This document shows, in pieces, positions 24,613 through 33,326 of a stretch of DNA of 44,727 nt (within the stretch, counting starts at the first letter, position 1; every line of letters starts with the position of its first letter). The stretch comes from Duganella callida. Lineage in GTDB: Bacteria > Pseudomonadota > Gammaproteobacteria > Burkholderiales > Burkholderiaceae_D. A model generated the notes under the pieces. That model was given only the letters and a program-made list of their open reading frames with translations. It was not told the origin of the DNA and made no database searches. A program made the position numbers and the translations under genes. The DNA lies in the NCBI RefSeq assembly GCF_004614165.1, contig NZ_SPVG01000279.1:1-44727 (forward strand), read 5' to 3'.

Positions 24613-25008
24613 CTAGGCCGGCAGGGAATAGTCGAAGTCGTAATAATGCTTGCCGGCTTCGATGCGGATATTCAGCGTGCCGCTCAGGCCACTGAGCTGA
24701 TCGCGGCCGGAGTCGGGCACCACCGCCACGCTCAGGCCGGTCGCGCCGCGCGCCATGGTGCCGGTGTGGTGCAGCAGGAAGCTGCCGCTGCGCCCCTCCA
24801 GCGTGCCTTCGACTTTTTCCATCGCCAGGTAGGCGCCCGACATCAGCGCGCGGTCCATGAAGGCCAGCATCTCGCCCCTGCCGCTGGCGGACAGCGCGCC
24901 GTGATAGCGCTTGTCCAGCGACATGCGGCCGATGCCGCTGTCGGCCGCGACCTCGGACATGGCTTGGGGTTGCATGGTGACGTCAAATTCTCCGCTGACG
25001 ATGGGCAT
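24613..25008 (-). CDS. DUF3224 family protein
   Basis: A protein of 131 aa. I recognise the DUF3224 pattern: RMSLDKRYHGALSASGRGEML, AYLAMEKVEGTLEGRSGSF, LLHHTGTMARGA, VVPDSGRDQLSGLSGTLNI and a KHYYDFDYSLP end. It is a single beta-barrel-like cytoplasmic domain of unknown function that may bind a small molecule. GGAGATCCC lies before the start on the minus strand (AGGAGATCCC). It stands alone between a terminator and the histidine kinase gene, 33 bases downstream of the latter and possibly co-transcribed with it. Confidence 0.88.
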   Translation of the reverse strand: MPIVSGEFDVTMQPQAMSEVAADSGIGRMSLDKRYHGALSASGRGEMLAFMDRALMSGAYLAMEKVEGTLEGRSGSFLLHHTGTMARGATGLSVAVVPDSGRDQLSGLSGTLNIRIEAGKHYYDFDYSLPA

Positions 25009-25041
25009 GGGATCTCCTGGAGTGAGGGATAGGGATAGGCG

Positions 25042-26622
25042 CTAAGCGTGCAGGCGGGCGTCCGCGTGCAGCGCACTGTCGTCGGCGGGGGTGACGCAGG
25101 GCATGCGCAGCACGAAACTGGCGCCCTGGCCGAGTACGCTCGAGACGGTGATGCTGCCGCCGAACTGCTTGGCGATCAGGTTGAACACGATATTCAGGCC
25201 CAGGCCGGTGCCGCCCTGGCCGCGACGGGTGGTGACGAAGGGATCGAACACCTTGTCCAGCATGTCGGGCGCGATGCCCTTGCCGTTGTCGGTCACGCGC
25301 ATCTCGATCCAGTCGCCCTGCTGCGCCACGCCGATCTCGATGCGGCCCTCGTCCTCGGGATCGAAGGCGTGCTCGACGCAGTTCAGCGTCAGGTTGGTGA
25401 TCACCTGGGCCAGCGCGCCGGGGTAGCTGTCCATCATGATGTCGGGCGGGCAGACGATGCTGACCGCGAGGCGGGTCTTCTTCAGCTTGGGCTGCAGGCT
25501 GGATACCACCTCGTTGATGTAATCGCGCAGCTCGAAGCGGCGGCGCGCCTCGCTGACCTGGTCGACCGCGATCTGCTTGAAGCTGTGGATCAGGTGCGCC
25601 GCGCGGTAGGCGTTGTTCATGATCAGGCGCGTGCTTTCGGACGCCGTCTCCAGGTAACGCGTGATGTCGGATTTCTTGATGTTGCCGCCCTCGACCGAGG
25701 CCTGCACCTTCTCGGTCGCCTCCATCAGCACCGAGGCGCTGGTCAGGGCGATGCCGACCGGCGTGTTGATCTCGTGCGCGACGCCGGCCACCAGCCCGCC
25801 CAGCGAGGCCAGCCGCTCGGCCTGCAGCAGCGATTCCTGCGTGCGGCGCAAATCGTCCATGGCCTTGGCCGTGGCCTGGGCCGACTTGCGCGCCTCGTCC
25901 TCGGCCTCGCGGATGCGCTGGATGTTCGATTTCACCTTGCGCTGGATGGCGTTGAAGCCGCGGATCACCTCGCCCAGCTCGTCGTGGCGGTTGTCGGGCA
26001 GTTCCTCCACCTCGTCGCTGCCGCGCGTGGCCAGGTCGAACAGACCGTCGCGCAGCTGCTTGAGCGGGTCGAACACGATGCGCAGCGACAGCGCCAACGC
26101 CGCCACCAGGATCAGGTCCAGCAGCAGCACCTCGGTAACCTTGCGGCGCACCTCGGCGGCCAGGGTGGCGTCGATCTGGGCGCGGCTGAAATTGACCACC
26201 ACGCGGCCGACGATCACCGGCTTCAGCGCCGCGCCGGCGGCGCCGGAATCGCGGTAGGCCAGGTCGGCCACCACCGGCGTGCCGCCCACGGCGGCGTCGT
26301 TCTCGATCGAGCTGATGGTGCCGTTGTCATTGCGCAGCTTGCCGGAAAACAGCCCCACCGAGGTATCGTAGACGCGGATCGATACCAGCTCGGGCGGCAT
26401 CATCTCGGCGGCGACGATGTTGTCGACCTTGGCCTTGTCCAAATCCCACAACGCCGACGGCAGACTGGTCTGCAGACGCGTCAGCACGCCCTGGCGCAGG
26501 CGCTGGCTGCTGACTTCGAGTTCGTGGCCGAGGCTGTACTGGGCGTACGTCCCGGAAATGCCCAATACCAGCGTGACGATGACCACAAACAGCAGCGTCA
26601 AACGGCCTTGAATACCAAACAT
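25042..26622 (-). CDS. Membrane sensor histidine kinase (HAMP)
   Basis: A protein of 526 aa. A membrane segment at ~8-27 and another at ~165-182 flank a periplasmic sensor region (~28-160). A HAMP domain follows (~180-235), then a coiled stretch, the dimerisation/phosphoacceptor helix with His283 in GLVAGVAHEINTPVG, and a HATPase domain with NLTLNCVEHAF (N box), DNGKGI and GQGGTGLGLNI. The class is the EINTPVG type, often paired with orphan or distant regulators; no response regulator is adjacent. Start 26622 has GGGAG before it. It is divergent from the small protein/HDOD pair, which may belong to the same signalling circuit. Confidence 0.9.
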   Translation of the reverse strand: MFGIQGRLTLLFVVIVTLVLGISGTYAQYSLGHELEVSSQRLRQGVLTRLQTSLPSALWDLDKAKVDNIVAAEMMPPELVSIRVYDTSVGLFSGKLRNDNGTISSIENDAAVGGTPVVADLAYRDSGAAGAALKPVIVGRVVVNFSRAQIDATLAAEVRRKVTEVLLLDLILVAALALSLRIVFDPLKQLRDGLFDLATRGSDEVEELPDNRHDELGEVIRGFNAIQRKVKSNIQRIREAEDEARKSAQATAKAMDDLRRTQESLLQAERLASLGGLVAGVAHEINTPVGIALTSASVLMEATEKVQASVEGGNIKKSDITRYLETASESTRLIMNNAYRAAHLIHSFKQIAVDQVSEARRRFELRDYINEVVSSLQPKLKKTRLAVSIVCPPDIMMDSYPGALAQVITNLTLNCVEHAFDPEDEGRIEIGVAQQGDWIEMRVTDNGKGIAPDMLDKVFDPFVTTRRGQGGTGLGLNIVFNLIAKQFGGSITVSSVLGQGASFVLRMPCVTPADDSALHADARLHA

Positions 26623-26743
26623 CAACGATCTCCCGACGACATGGATTTGACGGCAACGTCCCAATGTACGGGAAGGACTGCATCTTGGCAAGACAATGGT
26701 AAGATCGGAAAATATAGTTGGGAAGCAATCGGGAGGGGCAGGC

Positions 26744-27091
26744 ATGACAGGCAATTATCAACAACTGGCGCTGGCCGAGGTGCAGCCGGGCATGGTGCTG
26801 TCCGACGAGCTGCTCGACGTGCAGGGCCACGTGCTGCTGCCGCAGGGCACGGTGCTGACCGCCGCCATGCTGGCGTTGATGCCGCGCCACGGCATCGCCG
26901 TGCTGCCCATCCTGCGCGACGAAGTGACGCCGGAGATGGTGGCCGCCAGCCAGCAGCACCACGCGGCGCGCATCGCCCAGCTGTTCCGCAAGAACGATCC
27001 CGACAGCGGCAGCGACTGGGCCACGGCGACGCTGCGCCGCTTTGTCACCGACTACCGCCTGGGCATGCAGGAGTCCGCGCAAGATGAGTAA
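26744..27091 (+). CDS. Hypothetical protein upstream of HDOD gene
   Basis: A protein of 115 aa, cytoplasmic. The segment VQPGMVLSDELLDVQGHVLLPQ (landmarks VQPGMVL and LLPQGTVLT) resembles the short N-terminal domain found in many HD-GYP and related signalling proteins, including the pattern G...L...H.I..L.V. The domain has no enzymatic residues that I can identify. A strong ribosome site GGGAGGGG is at 26731-26738. Its 3' end overlaps the HDOD gene by 8 bases, so the two look like a split two-part signalling protein. The function is unknown. Confidence 0.75.
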   Translation: MTGNYQQLALAEVQPGMVLSDELLDVQGHVLLPQGTVLTAAMLALMPRHGIAVLPILRDEVTPEMVAASQQHHAARIAQLFRKNDPDSGSDWATATLRRFVTDYRLGMQESAQDE

Positions 27092-27929
27092 CGTGCTGAG
27101 CTACGACGACGTCGTGCGCAACCTCGACGACCTGCCGTCGCTGCCGGCGGTGGTGATGGAACTGCTGAACAGCATCGACCAGGAAGACCTCGACATCTCG
27201 GTGCTGGCCAAGAAAGTGTCGCACGACCAGGCGCTGACCGCCAAGACGCTGCGGCTGGCCAATTCCTCGCTGTACGGGCTGCAGGTCAAGGTCACCACCA
27301 TCCAGCAGGCCATCACCTTCCTCGGCTTCCAGACCACGCGCAACCTGATCACGGCGGCGGCCGTGACCGGCTGCTTCGCCGAAGGCCACTGCCCCGGCTT
27401 CGACCACAAGGCGTTCTGGCGCCACTCGATCGCCACCGCCGCCTGCGCCAAGGTGCTGGCGCGGCAAATGCGCTTCAATCAGGATTATGCGTTCACGGCC
27501 GGGCTGCTGCACGACATCGGCCGGCTGGTGCTGGTGGCCTGCTTCCCGAACCAGTATTCGGAAACCATCGCCTGGCGCGAGCAGCACGACTGTTATCTGC
27601 TGGAGGCGGAGCGTGCGGTGCTGGGCGTCGACCACGTCGACGCCGGACTGGCGCTGGCGGAGCATTGGAATTTTTCCGACACCATGCGGCTGGCCATCGG
27701 CGGCCACCACGACCCGGAAGCGCCGGGCGCCGGCTTTTTAGCCGCGATTATCCACGTGGCGGACGCCATCGTGCATGCGCTCGATCTGGCGCAAGTGAAG
27801 GACGACCTGGTCCCTCCGGTATCCACCGTGGCCTGGACCGCGCTGGGCCTCGATGAAGAAGTGTATCTGCAACTGTTCCGCGAAACCGAACTGCAATACG
27901 AAGAAATCTCGATGGTGCTGCTGAGCTGA
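27084..27929 (+). CDS. HDOD domain signalling protein
   Basis: A protein of 281 aa made almost wholly of one HDOD domain. Landmarks are LPSLPAVVMELLNSI, a degenerate HD region with DQALTAKTLRLANSSLYG, TTIQQAITFLGFQTTRNLI, and a C-terminal TAGLLHDIGRLVL. HDOD proteins lack phosphodiesterase activity in most cases and serve as signalling or regulatory platforms; here the HDIG-like motif is partly retained, so activity is not excluded. ATG 27084 is chosen because the domain begins immediately after it. It is translated from an overlap with the upstream 115-aa protein. Confidence 0.88.
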   Translation: MSNVLSYDDVVRNLDDLPSLPAVVMELLNSIDQEDLDISVLAKKVSHDQALTAKTLRLANSSLYGLQVKVTTIQQAITFLGFQTTRNLITAAAVTGCFAEGHCPGFDHKAFWRHSIATAACAKVLARQMRFNQDYAFTAGLLHDIGRLVLVACFPNQYSETIAWREQHDCYLLEAERAVLGVDHVDAGLALAEHWNFSDTMRLAIGGHHDPEAPGAGFLAAIIHVADAIVHALDLAQVKDDLVPPVSTVAWTALGLDEEVYLQLFRETELQYEEISMVLLS

Positions 27930-27940
27930 CACCTGGCGTG

Positions 27941-27977
27941 GCTGCCTGCCGACCGGACTCAGTACCGGCGCGGCAGG
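27941..27977. terminator. Weak hairpin between convergent HDOD and regulator genes
   Basis: CCTGCCG and CGGCAGG form a 7-bp stem with an inner CCGG/CCGG pairing, inside the 67-base gap between the convergent stops at 27929 and 27997. There is no T-run, so a termination role is only a guess. Confidence 0.3.
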
Positions 27978-27996
27978 AGCGGGCGCTCGGGGCGCA

Positions 27997-28329
27997 TCAG
28001 TGAGCCGCGATTCCAGGCTCGGCCTTTTTCTCGACTGGACGGTCTTCCGGCTTTGGTCGGCCCTGGGCGTCGGACAAACGGTACTTGGTACGGCGGTCGC
28101 CCATCAGATCGCGCAGATCGCGGATGCTCATGCCGGTGACTTCATGCATACGGATCAGCAGCGAAGCGCCGACCGGCAGGCGGTGGTGACGGATCTTGCT
28201 GATCACCGGTGGCGCCACTTCGAGCAGGCGGGACAGCGCAGCATCGTTTTTCAATTGCATCTTGCCCAGCAAGACATCCAGCAGGTGGTTGGGGTTGTAG
28301 CTTTCCTGAGAAGAGAGAGCGTGTGCCAT
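27997..28329 (-). CDS. Small HTH-like regulator
   Basis: A protein of 110 aa. Residues ~15-75 resemble a Cro/CI-like helix-turn-helix: HLLDVLLGKMQLKNDAALSRLL, then VAPPVISKIRHHRLPVGASLL and IRMHEVTGMSIRDLRDLMGD. The C-terminus is short, charged and probably disordered. Start 28329 is preceded by AGAGGA on the minus strand. No partner gene is adjacent. Proteins of this type are common in Oxalobacteraceae to my recollection, and their targets are unknown. The DNA-binding call is from the helix pattern only. Confidence 0.7.
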   Translation of the reverse strand: MAHALSSQESYNPNHLLDVLLGKMQLKNDAALSRLLEVAPPVISKIRHHRLPVGASLLIRMHEVTGMSIRDLRDLMGDRRTKYRLSDAQGRPKPEDRPVEKKAEPGIAAH

Positions 28330-28708
28330 GATGAGTTCCTCTTTGGTTGGGGTGAACACATAGTGCTGGTTTGGACTTAAGCAAAACTTAGAGAAATTCA
28401 ACGAAAGTTTGCCGGTCGCGGATTGCCTTTCATGCAAGCTTGATTCTATGCTCAAAGCCTTCCGTTTCCGCCAGCACGCAGCGAGCTAAGATTGTTCGAC
28501 ATCAATCAGTGGCTAGAAACCTTAGCAACAATGCTATTTCATCACATGGGGTCGGAATGTGTCGCACGCAAGAACTTGCAGGAAACAGTTGGGGACAGAC
28601 CACGATTTTGCAACCTGCGTCGCATGTTGCAAAATCGTGGTCTGTCCCCCAAATACGGTAAACTAGGGTCTATGCCGCCACTGGCGGCCTCTTCACGCAA
28701 AGCATCGA
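28330..28708. other. Intergenic region with promoter area and palindrome
   Basis: These 379 bases carry no gene that I can support. The left part (28330-28450) is AT-rich and should contain the minus-strand promoter of the small regulator. The right part contains the GGGGACAGACCACG palindrome and then about 55 bases leading to the TTG start of phoH. A 90-codon open frame from 28492 runs straight through the palindrome into phoH and is not a credible gene. Confidence 0.5.
28589..28651. repeat. Palindrome of the GGGGACAGACCACG family
   Basis: Exact 24-base arms (28591-28614 and 28626-28649) with TT before and CAA after. The 11-base centre CTGCGTCGCAT can itself pair as TGCG/CGCA. The outer 14 bases are identical to those of the copy at 10635, but the inner part (ATTTTGCAAC) differs and is matched by complementary changes on the other arm. 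It lies upstream of phoH. Confidence 0.95.
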
Positions 28709-29800
28709 TTGAAAACCAAAACGCCAGTCCAGCCCCACTACTTCGTCCCGGAGCCGCTCGATAACGCGCGCCTGGCGCACCTGTGCGGCCCCCTCGACGA
28801 AAACCTGCGCCAGATTTCCGCCGCGCTGGACGTCACCATTTTCCGCCGCGGCGAGAAGTTCATCGTCAGCGGCCACAACGCCGAGCGCGCGGTCGAGATC
28901 CTTGAGCATTTCTACGCGCTGGCCAACAAAGTCGTGCCGATCGAAGAGGTGCAGTTGGCCCTGGTCGAGCAGCGCGCCAGCCACCACCTGCCCGGCGACG
29001 TGGTCGTGCCCGCCGATGTCGCTCCGCCCGCCCGCGGCGCCAAGCCGCGCAAGGTCGAGCCGGCGCCGGTGATCGAGATCGACAGCCCGGTGCTGAAGAC
29101 CCGCCGCAGCGATCTGCGCGGCCGCACGCCGCACCAGATCCGCTATCTGCGCAATATCCTCGAGCACGACATCAGCTTCGGCGTCGGCCCGGCCGGCACC
29201 GGCAAGACCTATCTGGCGGTGGCTTGCGCGGTCGATGCGCTCGAACGCGACGCCGTCAAGCGCATCATCCTGACCCGTCCGGCGGTGGAGGCCGGCGAGC
29301 GCCTGGGCTTCCTGCCCGGCGATCTGTCGCAGAAGGTCGATCCCTACCTGCGCCCGCTGTACGACGCGCTGTACGACCTGCTCGGCTTTGACCGTACGCA
29401 GAAGATGTTCGAAAAGCAGGTGATCGAGATCGCCCCGCTGGCCTACATGCGCGGCCGCACGCTCAACCACGCCTTCGTGATTCTGGATGAGGCGCAAAAC
29501 ACCACGGTCGAGCAGATGAAGATGTTCCTGACCCGTATCGGCTTTGGCAGCAAGGCGGTGGTCACCGGCGACGTCACCCAGGTCGACCTGCACAAGAGCC
29601 AGAAGAGCGGCCTGGTGGACGCGATCCAGGTGCTGAAGGACGTGCGCGGCATCGCCTTCAGCCATTTCAACAGCGAGGACGTGGTGCGCCACCCGCTGGT
29701 GGCGCGCATCGTCGACGCTTACGAAACCGCCCACAACCATGAAGCGGAAATCGCTCCCCTCCTCAAAGCCACGGCCCTCAAAAATGTCCGCAAAAAATAA
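28709..29800 (+). CDS. phoH: PhoH family ATPase
   Basis: A protein of 363 aa, the usual PhoH length. Walker A is GPAGTGKT at 160-167 and Walker B is FVILDEAQN near 255-263, followed by [19 protein letters not shown], a PhoH signature. The N-terminal ~100 residues contain a KH-like region ([16 protein letters not shown]). It is a cytoplasmic RNA-related ATPase, often linked to ribosome or RNA quality control with YbeY. A TTG start at 28709 ([12 protein letters not shown]) fits the family N-terminus. It overlaps ybeY by 17 bases. In most betaproteobacteria miaB precedes phoH; here it does not. Confidence 0.93.
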   Translation: MKTKTPVQPHYFVPEPLDNARLAHLCGPLDENLRQISAALDVTIFRRGEKFIVSGHNAERAVEILEHFYALANKVVPIEEVQLALVEQRASHHLPGDVVVPADVAPPARGAKPRKVEPAPVIEIDSPVLKTRRSDLRGRTPHQIRYLRNILEHDISFGVGPAGTGKTYLAVACAVDALERDAVKRIILTRPAVEAGERLGFLPGDLSQKVDPYLRPLYDALYDLLGFDRTQKMFEKQVIEIAPLAYMRGRTLNHAFVILDEAQNTTVEQMKMFLTRIGFGSKAVVTGDVTQVDLHKSQKSGLVDAIQVLKDVRGIAFSHFNSEDVVRHPLVARIVDAYETAHNHEAEIAPLLKATALKNVRKK

Positions 29801-30251
29801 ACTGACGCTGTCGGTGCAGTATGCCGACCCGCGCCTGCAGGAAAGCATCACCCGTCCGAAAATCCGCCGCTGGGTGCAGGCCGCGCTGTTCGCGCCGGCC
29901 GAGCTGACCATCCGCTTCGTCGACGCCGAAGAAGGCCGCGAACTCAACCGCGAATACCGCGGCAAGGATTACGCCACCAATGTGCTGACCTTTGCCTACA
30001 ACGAGGGCGAGGAAGCATTGCCGGACGACGCGCCCACCCAGGCCGACATCATCCTGTGCACCGACGTGCTGGAAAAGGAAGCGGCCGAGCAGAAAAAAAC
30101 CGTGGAAGAGCACACCGCCCACCTGATCGTGCACGGCGTGCTGCACGCCCAGGGTTACGACCACATGGACGACGCGGAAGCGGCCGAGATGGAGGGTCTG
30201 GAAACGGAAATCCTGGCGGAGCTAGGTTACGCCGATCCTTACGCCGAATGA
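29784..30251 (+). CDS. ybeY: Endoribonuclease YbeY (rRNA maturation)
   Basis: A protein of 155 aa. It is a zinc-dependent endoribonuclease needed for 16S rRNA 3'-end maturation and ribosome quality control. The metal site [11 protein letters not shown] supplies His117, His121 and His127, and the [15 protein letters not shown] stretch is the family core. Start 29784 is chosen by family length; an in-frame ATG at 29739 is possible. The start lies inside phoH, so translation is probably coupled. The last 13 bases overlap the convergent YrhB-like gene. Confidence 0.94.
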   Translation: MSAKNKLTLSVQYADPRLQESITRPKIRRWVQAALFAPAELTIRFVDAEEGRELNREYRGKDYATNVLTFAYNEGEEALPDDAPTQADIILCTDVLEKEAAEQKKTVEEHTAHLIVHGVLHAQGYDHMDDAEAAEMEGLETEILAELGYADPYAE

Positions 30252-30577
30252 TTTTGTCGTGCCTGCGCCTGCTGGCGAGATGGCATTTTTGCGATCACCT
30301 CTTCCCACGGCTCGACGCTGGGGAGCATGATGACAGTGCCATTCCGGAGCACCATCAGCGGACCGTTGCCTGCCAACGCAGTCAGATAGTCGCCAGTGCG
30401 TACAAAATCCGCTGAGTTGAAGAAAAACACCCAGCCTTGCTCAATCTCACGCACTTCATGGGTCAGCGCAAAATCGTCGCCCGCAGCGTCCGCAAGTTCA
30501 TGGACCTTTGCTGTTGCGATCTGCACTGCTGCATCACGGCTAATCGTGTCCATTACTTTGTCCCGCGTTGAAAACAT
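30239..30577 (-). CDS. YrhB/Imm35-like protein, possible immunity factor
   Basis: A protein of 112 aa, cytoplasmic. The pattern is that of YrhB-domain (Immunity protein 35) proteins: a helical start ([17 protein letters not shown]), then [23 protein letters not shown], a central [18 protein letters not shown] and a terminal WEEVIAK. Imm35 members are predicted immunity proteins of polymorphic toxin systems, but many are orphans. GGAAGGGAAG precedes start 30577. It is antisense inside the conserved ybeY-corC interval, in a visibly AT-richer patch, which points to insertion. No toxin gene is next to it. Confidence 0.75.
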   Translation of the reverse strand: MFSTRDKVMDTISRDAAVQIATAKVHELADAAGDDFALTHEVREIEQGWVFFFNSADFVRTGDYLTALAGNGPLMVLRNGTVIMLPSVEPWEEVIAKMPSRQQAQARQNHSA

Positions 30578-30783
30578 GAGCCACGCTTCCCTTCCTGGCA
30601 CCGTACACGATGACGCGACTACCGTCGCCAGCCGCCAACAAGGCTTGCGTCACACTGATAGTATCGCATGGCGCACTGGCAAGCAGCGCACCCGTGCAGA
30701 GTTGCTGTTTTTTTGACAAAAATCTGCTATCTTGAGCTTTTGGTGTATCCTATACCCCTTCGAAACAATGGCTCACGCCTCCT

Positions 30784-31668
30784 ATGCAAGAGCACTCTAG
30801 TAGCGTCAAGACTGACGCTAAACCCCACAGGTCGCTGTTTGAACGGCTGACCGCCCTGATCTCCCCTGAGCCCGAGAACCGCTCGGAGCTGCTCGAAGTT
30901 CTGCACGACGCCCACGAACGCAACCTGATCGACGCCGACGCCCTGTCGATGATCGAGGGCGTGTTCCAGGTGTCCGACCTGTCGGCGCGCGACATCATGA
31001 TCCCGCGCTCGCAAATGGACGTGATCGATATTTCCAAGCCCATCGAGGAATGGCTGCCGCTGGTGCTGCACACCGCCCACTCGCGCTTCCCCGCCATCGA
31101 GGGCGAACGCGACAAGGTGGTCGGCATCCTGCTGGCCAAGGACCTGCTGCGTTACTACGCCGAGGAATCGTTCGACGTGCGCGACATGCTGCGCCCGGCC
31201 ATCTTCATCCCCGAATCCAAGCGCTTGAATGTGCTGCTGCGCGACTTCCGCGCCAACCACAATCACATGGCCATCGTGGTCGACGAGTACAGCGGCGTGG
31301 CCGGCCTGATCACCATCGAGGACGTGCTGGAACAGATCGTCGGCGACATCGAGGACGAGTACGATTTCGACGAAGAGGAAGACAACATCCTGTCGATCCG
31401 CGAAGGCCAGCACGGCCCGCGCTGGCGCGTCAAGGCGCTGACCGAGATCGAGCAGTTCAACGAAGAGCTGGACACCTCGCTGCCGGACGACGACGTCGAC
31501 ACCATCGGCGGCCTGGTGGCCAAGCACCTGGGCCGCATGCCGCACAAGGGCGACACCTTCGAGTTCGACAACCTGCGCTTCGAAGTGCTGCGCGCCGACG
31601 CGCGCCAGATCCACGTGCTGACGGTCGAGAAATTGCCGCCCGCGCCCGCCCACGACGACGACGCATAA
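30784..31668 (+). CDS. corC: CorC/HlyC family transporter-associated protein
   Basis: A protein of 294 aa without membrane segments, so the soluble CorC form. It has two CBS domains (~65-185, including DIMIPRSQMDVID and AIVVDEYSGVAGLITIEDVLEQIVGDIEDE) and a C-terminal CorC/HlyC domain (~205-285, VDTIGGLVAKHLGRMPHKGD). Family members aid magnesium/cobalt efflux. It normally follows ybeY directly; here the antisense YrhB-like gene sits between, so the gene must have its own promoter. A TTGACA at 30713-30718 is present but I find no well-spaced -10. It overlaps lnt by one base (TAATG). Confidence 0.92.
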   Translation: MQEHSSSVKTDAKPHRSLFERLTALISPEPENRSELLEVLHDAHERNLIDADALSMIEGVFQVSDLSARDIMIPRSQMDVIDISKPIEEWLPLVLHTAHSRFPAIEGERDKVVGILLAKDLLRYYAEESFDVRDMLRPAIFIPESKRLNVLLRDFRANHNHMAIVVDEYSGVAGLITIEDVLEQIVGDIEDEYDFDEEEDNILSIREGQHGPRWRVKALTEIEQFNEELDTSLPDDDVDTIGGLVAKHLGRMPHKGDTFEFDNLRFEVLRADARQIHVLTVEKLPPAPAHDDDA

Positions 31669-33239
31669 TGCGCTTTCGCCGCAAAGATCCCAACGCCCCG
31701 CCCTCGCCGCCACGCTCGACCCGCAGCCGGATGACCATCACCGGCATCGCGGGCGCGCTGTGCGTGTTCGCGTTCGCGCCGTTCGGCTGGTGGCCGCTGG
31801 AAATCCTCGGCCTGGCCGTGCTGTTCTACCAGGTACTGCGCAGCCCCGGCCACAAGGCCGCCGCCGCCGCCGGCTGGGCCTTCGGCGCCGGCTGGACCAT
31901 CGCCGGCGTGCACTGGCTGTACGTCTCCATGCACACCTACGGCGCCATGCCGGCGCCGCTGGCCGCGCTGGCCGTGGTGCTGCTGGGCGCCGCCATGGGC
32001 ATCTACGGCGGCATCGCCATGGGCCTGGCGTTCCGCCTGCGCCAGCGTTGGGCCTTGTCGCTGCCGGCCTCCAACCTGCTGCTGCTGCCCGCCATGTGGG
32101 CGCTGTTCGAATGGATACGCGGCTGGCTGTTCACCGGCTTCCCGTGGCTGTCGTCGGGCTATGCCCACAACCACAGCCCGCTGTCCGGCTACGCCCCCGT
32201 GATCGGCATGTACGGCCTGGGCTGGCTGGCGGCCGTGATGGCCGGCGCCCTGCTGTTGCTGCTGCACCGCAGCCGCCTGCGCGCGGGCGGTTTGATCATC
32301 GCCATCTGCGTCGCCGGCGTGGGACTGAGCTTCCTGCAATGGACCTACCCCGAGGGCAAGCCGATCTCGGTGCGCCTGCTGCAGGGGAATATCCCGCAGG
32401 ACGAGAAATTCAACGGCGCCAAGGTGCTGTCCACCATGAAGCAGTACCAGGACGCCATCACCGCCGCGCCGGCCGACCTGATCGCCACGCCGGAAACCGC
32501 CATCATCATGCTGCCGCAGCAGCTGCCGCCCGATTACCTGTCGGGCATCGCGCAGTTCCTCAACAAGACCGGCAGCAACCTGATCCTGGGCATCTTCACG
32601 GCCGACAGCCAGACCGCCTATTTCAACAGCGTGATCGGCATCCCGTCGAAACTGGGCTCCAGCTACTACCGCTACAACAAGCACCACCTGGTGCCGTACG
32701 GCGAGTTCATTCCATACGGCTTCCGCTGGTTCGTCAACCTGATGTCGATCCCGCTGGGCGACATGACCAGCGGCCAGGAGATCCAGCCGGCGTTCGCCAT
32801 CAAGGACCAGCGCGTACTGCCCAACATCTGCTACGAGGACTTGTTCGGCGAGGAGATCGCCGGTCAGCTGAATCACCCGGCGCAGGGCCAGAAGCCCGCC
32901 ACGCTGCTGCTCAACACCTCCAACCTGGCCTGGTTCGGCGACACCATCGCCATTCCGCAGCATTTGCAGATCTCGCAGATGCGCAGCCTGGAAACCGGCC
33001 GTCCCATGCTGCGGGCGACCAACACCGGGGCCACCGCCATCATCAACGGCGAAGGCAAGGTGGTGCAGCAGCTGCCGGCCAACACCCTGGGCACGCTGGC
33101 CGCCAGCGTCCAGGGTACGGCCGGCAGCACGCCGTACATCCTGTGGGGGAATAAGCTGTTCCTGGCGCTGCTGGCATTGGCGCTGGGCGGCGCCTGGTTC
33201 GGCGGCCGGCACGCAAAAAAGCGCGGCCAGGCCGCTTAA
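31668..33239 (+). CDS. lnt: Apolipoprotein N-acyltransferase
   Basis: A protein of 523 aa in the inner membrane. It adds the third acyl chain to the N-terminal cysteine of lipoproteins. The N-terminal ~220 residues hold about 6-7 membrane segments. The periplasmic nitrilase-like domain carries the catalytic triad Glu276 (TPETAI), Lys338 (YNKHHLVPYGEF) and Cys388 (NICYEDLF). A final membrane helix is near 495-515, ending in HAKKRGQAA. The ATG overlaps the corC stop by one base, as is usual in this operon. Confidence 0.95.
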   Translation: MRFRRKDPNAPPSPPRSTRSRMTITGIAGALCVFAFAPFGWWPLEILGLAVLFYQVLRSPGHKAAAAAGWAFGAGWTIAGVHWLYVSMHTYGAMPAPLAALAVVLLGAAMGIYGGIAMGLAFRLRQRWALSLPASNLLLLPAMWALFEWIRGWLFTGFPWLSSGYAHNHSPLSGYAPVIGMYGLGWLAAVMAGALLLLLHRSRLRAGGLIIAICVAGVGLSFLQWTYPEGKPISVRLLQGNIPQDEKFNGAKVLSTMKQYQDAITAAPADLIATPETAIIMLPQQLPPDYLSGIAQFLNKTGSNLILGIFTADSQTAYFNSVIGIPSKLGSSYYRYNKHHLVPYGEFIPYGFRWFVNLMSIPLGDMTSGQEIQPAFAIKDQRVLPNICYEDLFGEEIAGQLNHPAQGQKPATLLLNTSNLAWFGDTIAIPQHLQISQMRSLETGRPMLRATNTGATAIINGEGKVVQQLPANTLGTLAASVQGTAGSTPYILWGNKLFLALLALALGGAWFGGRHAKKRGQAA

Positions 33240-33262
33240 TCCTTCAGGGTCCCGACAAAAAC

Positions 33263-33284
33263 CGCTAAAATCACCTTTTTAGCG
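33263..33284 (+). other. Small hairpin before glyQ
   Basis: CGCTAAAA (33263-33270) pairs with TTTTAGCG (33277-33284) over a 6-base loop. It is 43 bases before glyQ and 24 after the lnt stop. The TAAAAT inside could instead be a -10 box. It is too short to call a terminator with confidence. Confidence 0.35.
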
Positions 33285-33326
33285 AAACTGCAACCGCGCG
33301 CCCGGGCGCGCCACCGACGACACAAG

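Noticed and set aside
28492-28764. A 90-codon open frame beginning MFDINQWLETL.
   Set aside because: It runs through the palindrome and into phoH in another frame. Only the first ~33 codons look protein-like and there is no ribosome site.
30713-30756. A TTGACA with TATCCT/TATACC as the corC promoter.
   Set aside because: The spacing (27 or more bases) does not fit sigma70, and no other -10 at 16-18 bases was found.
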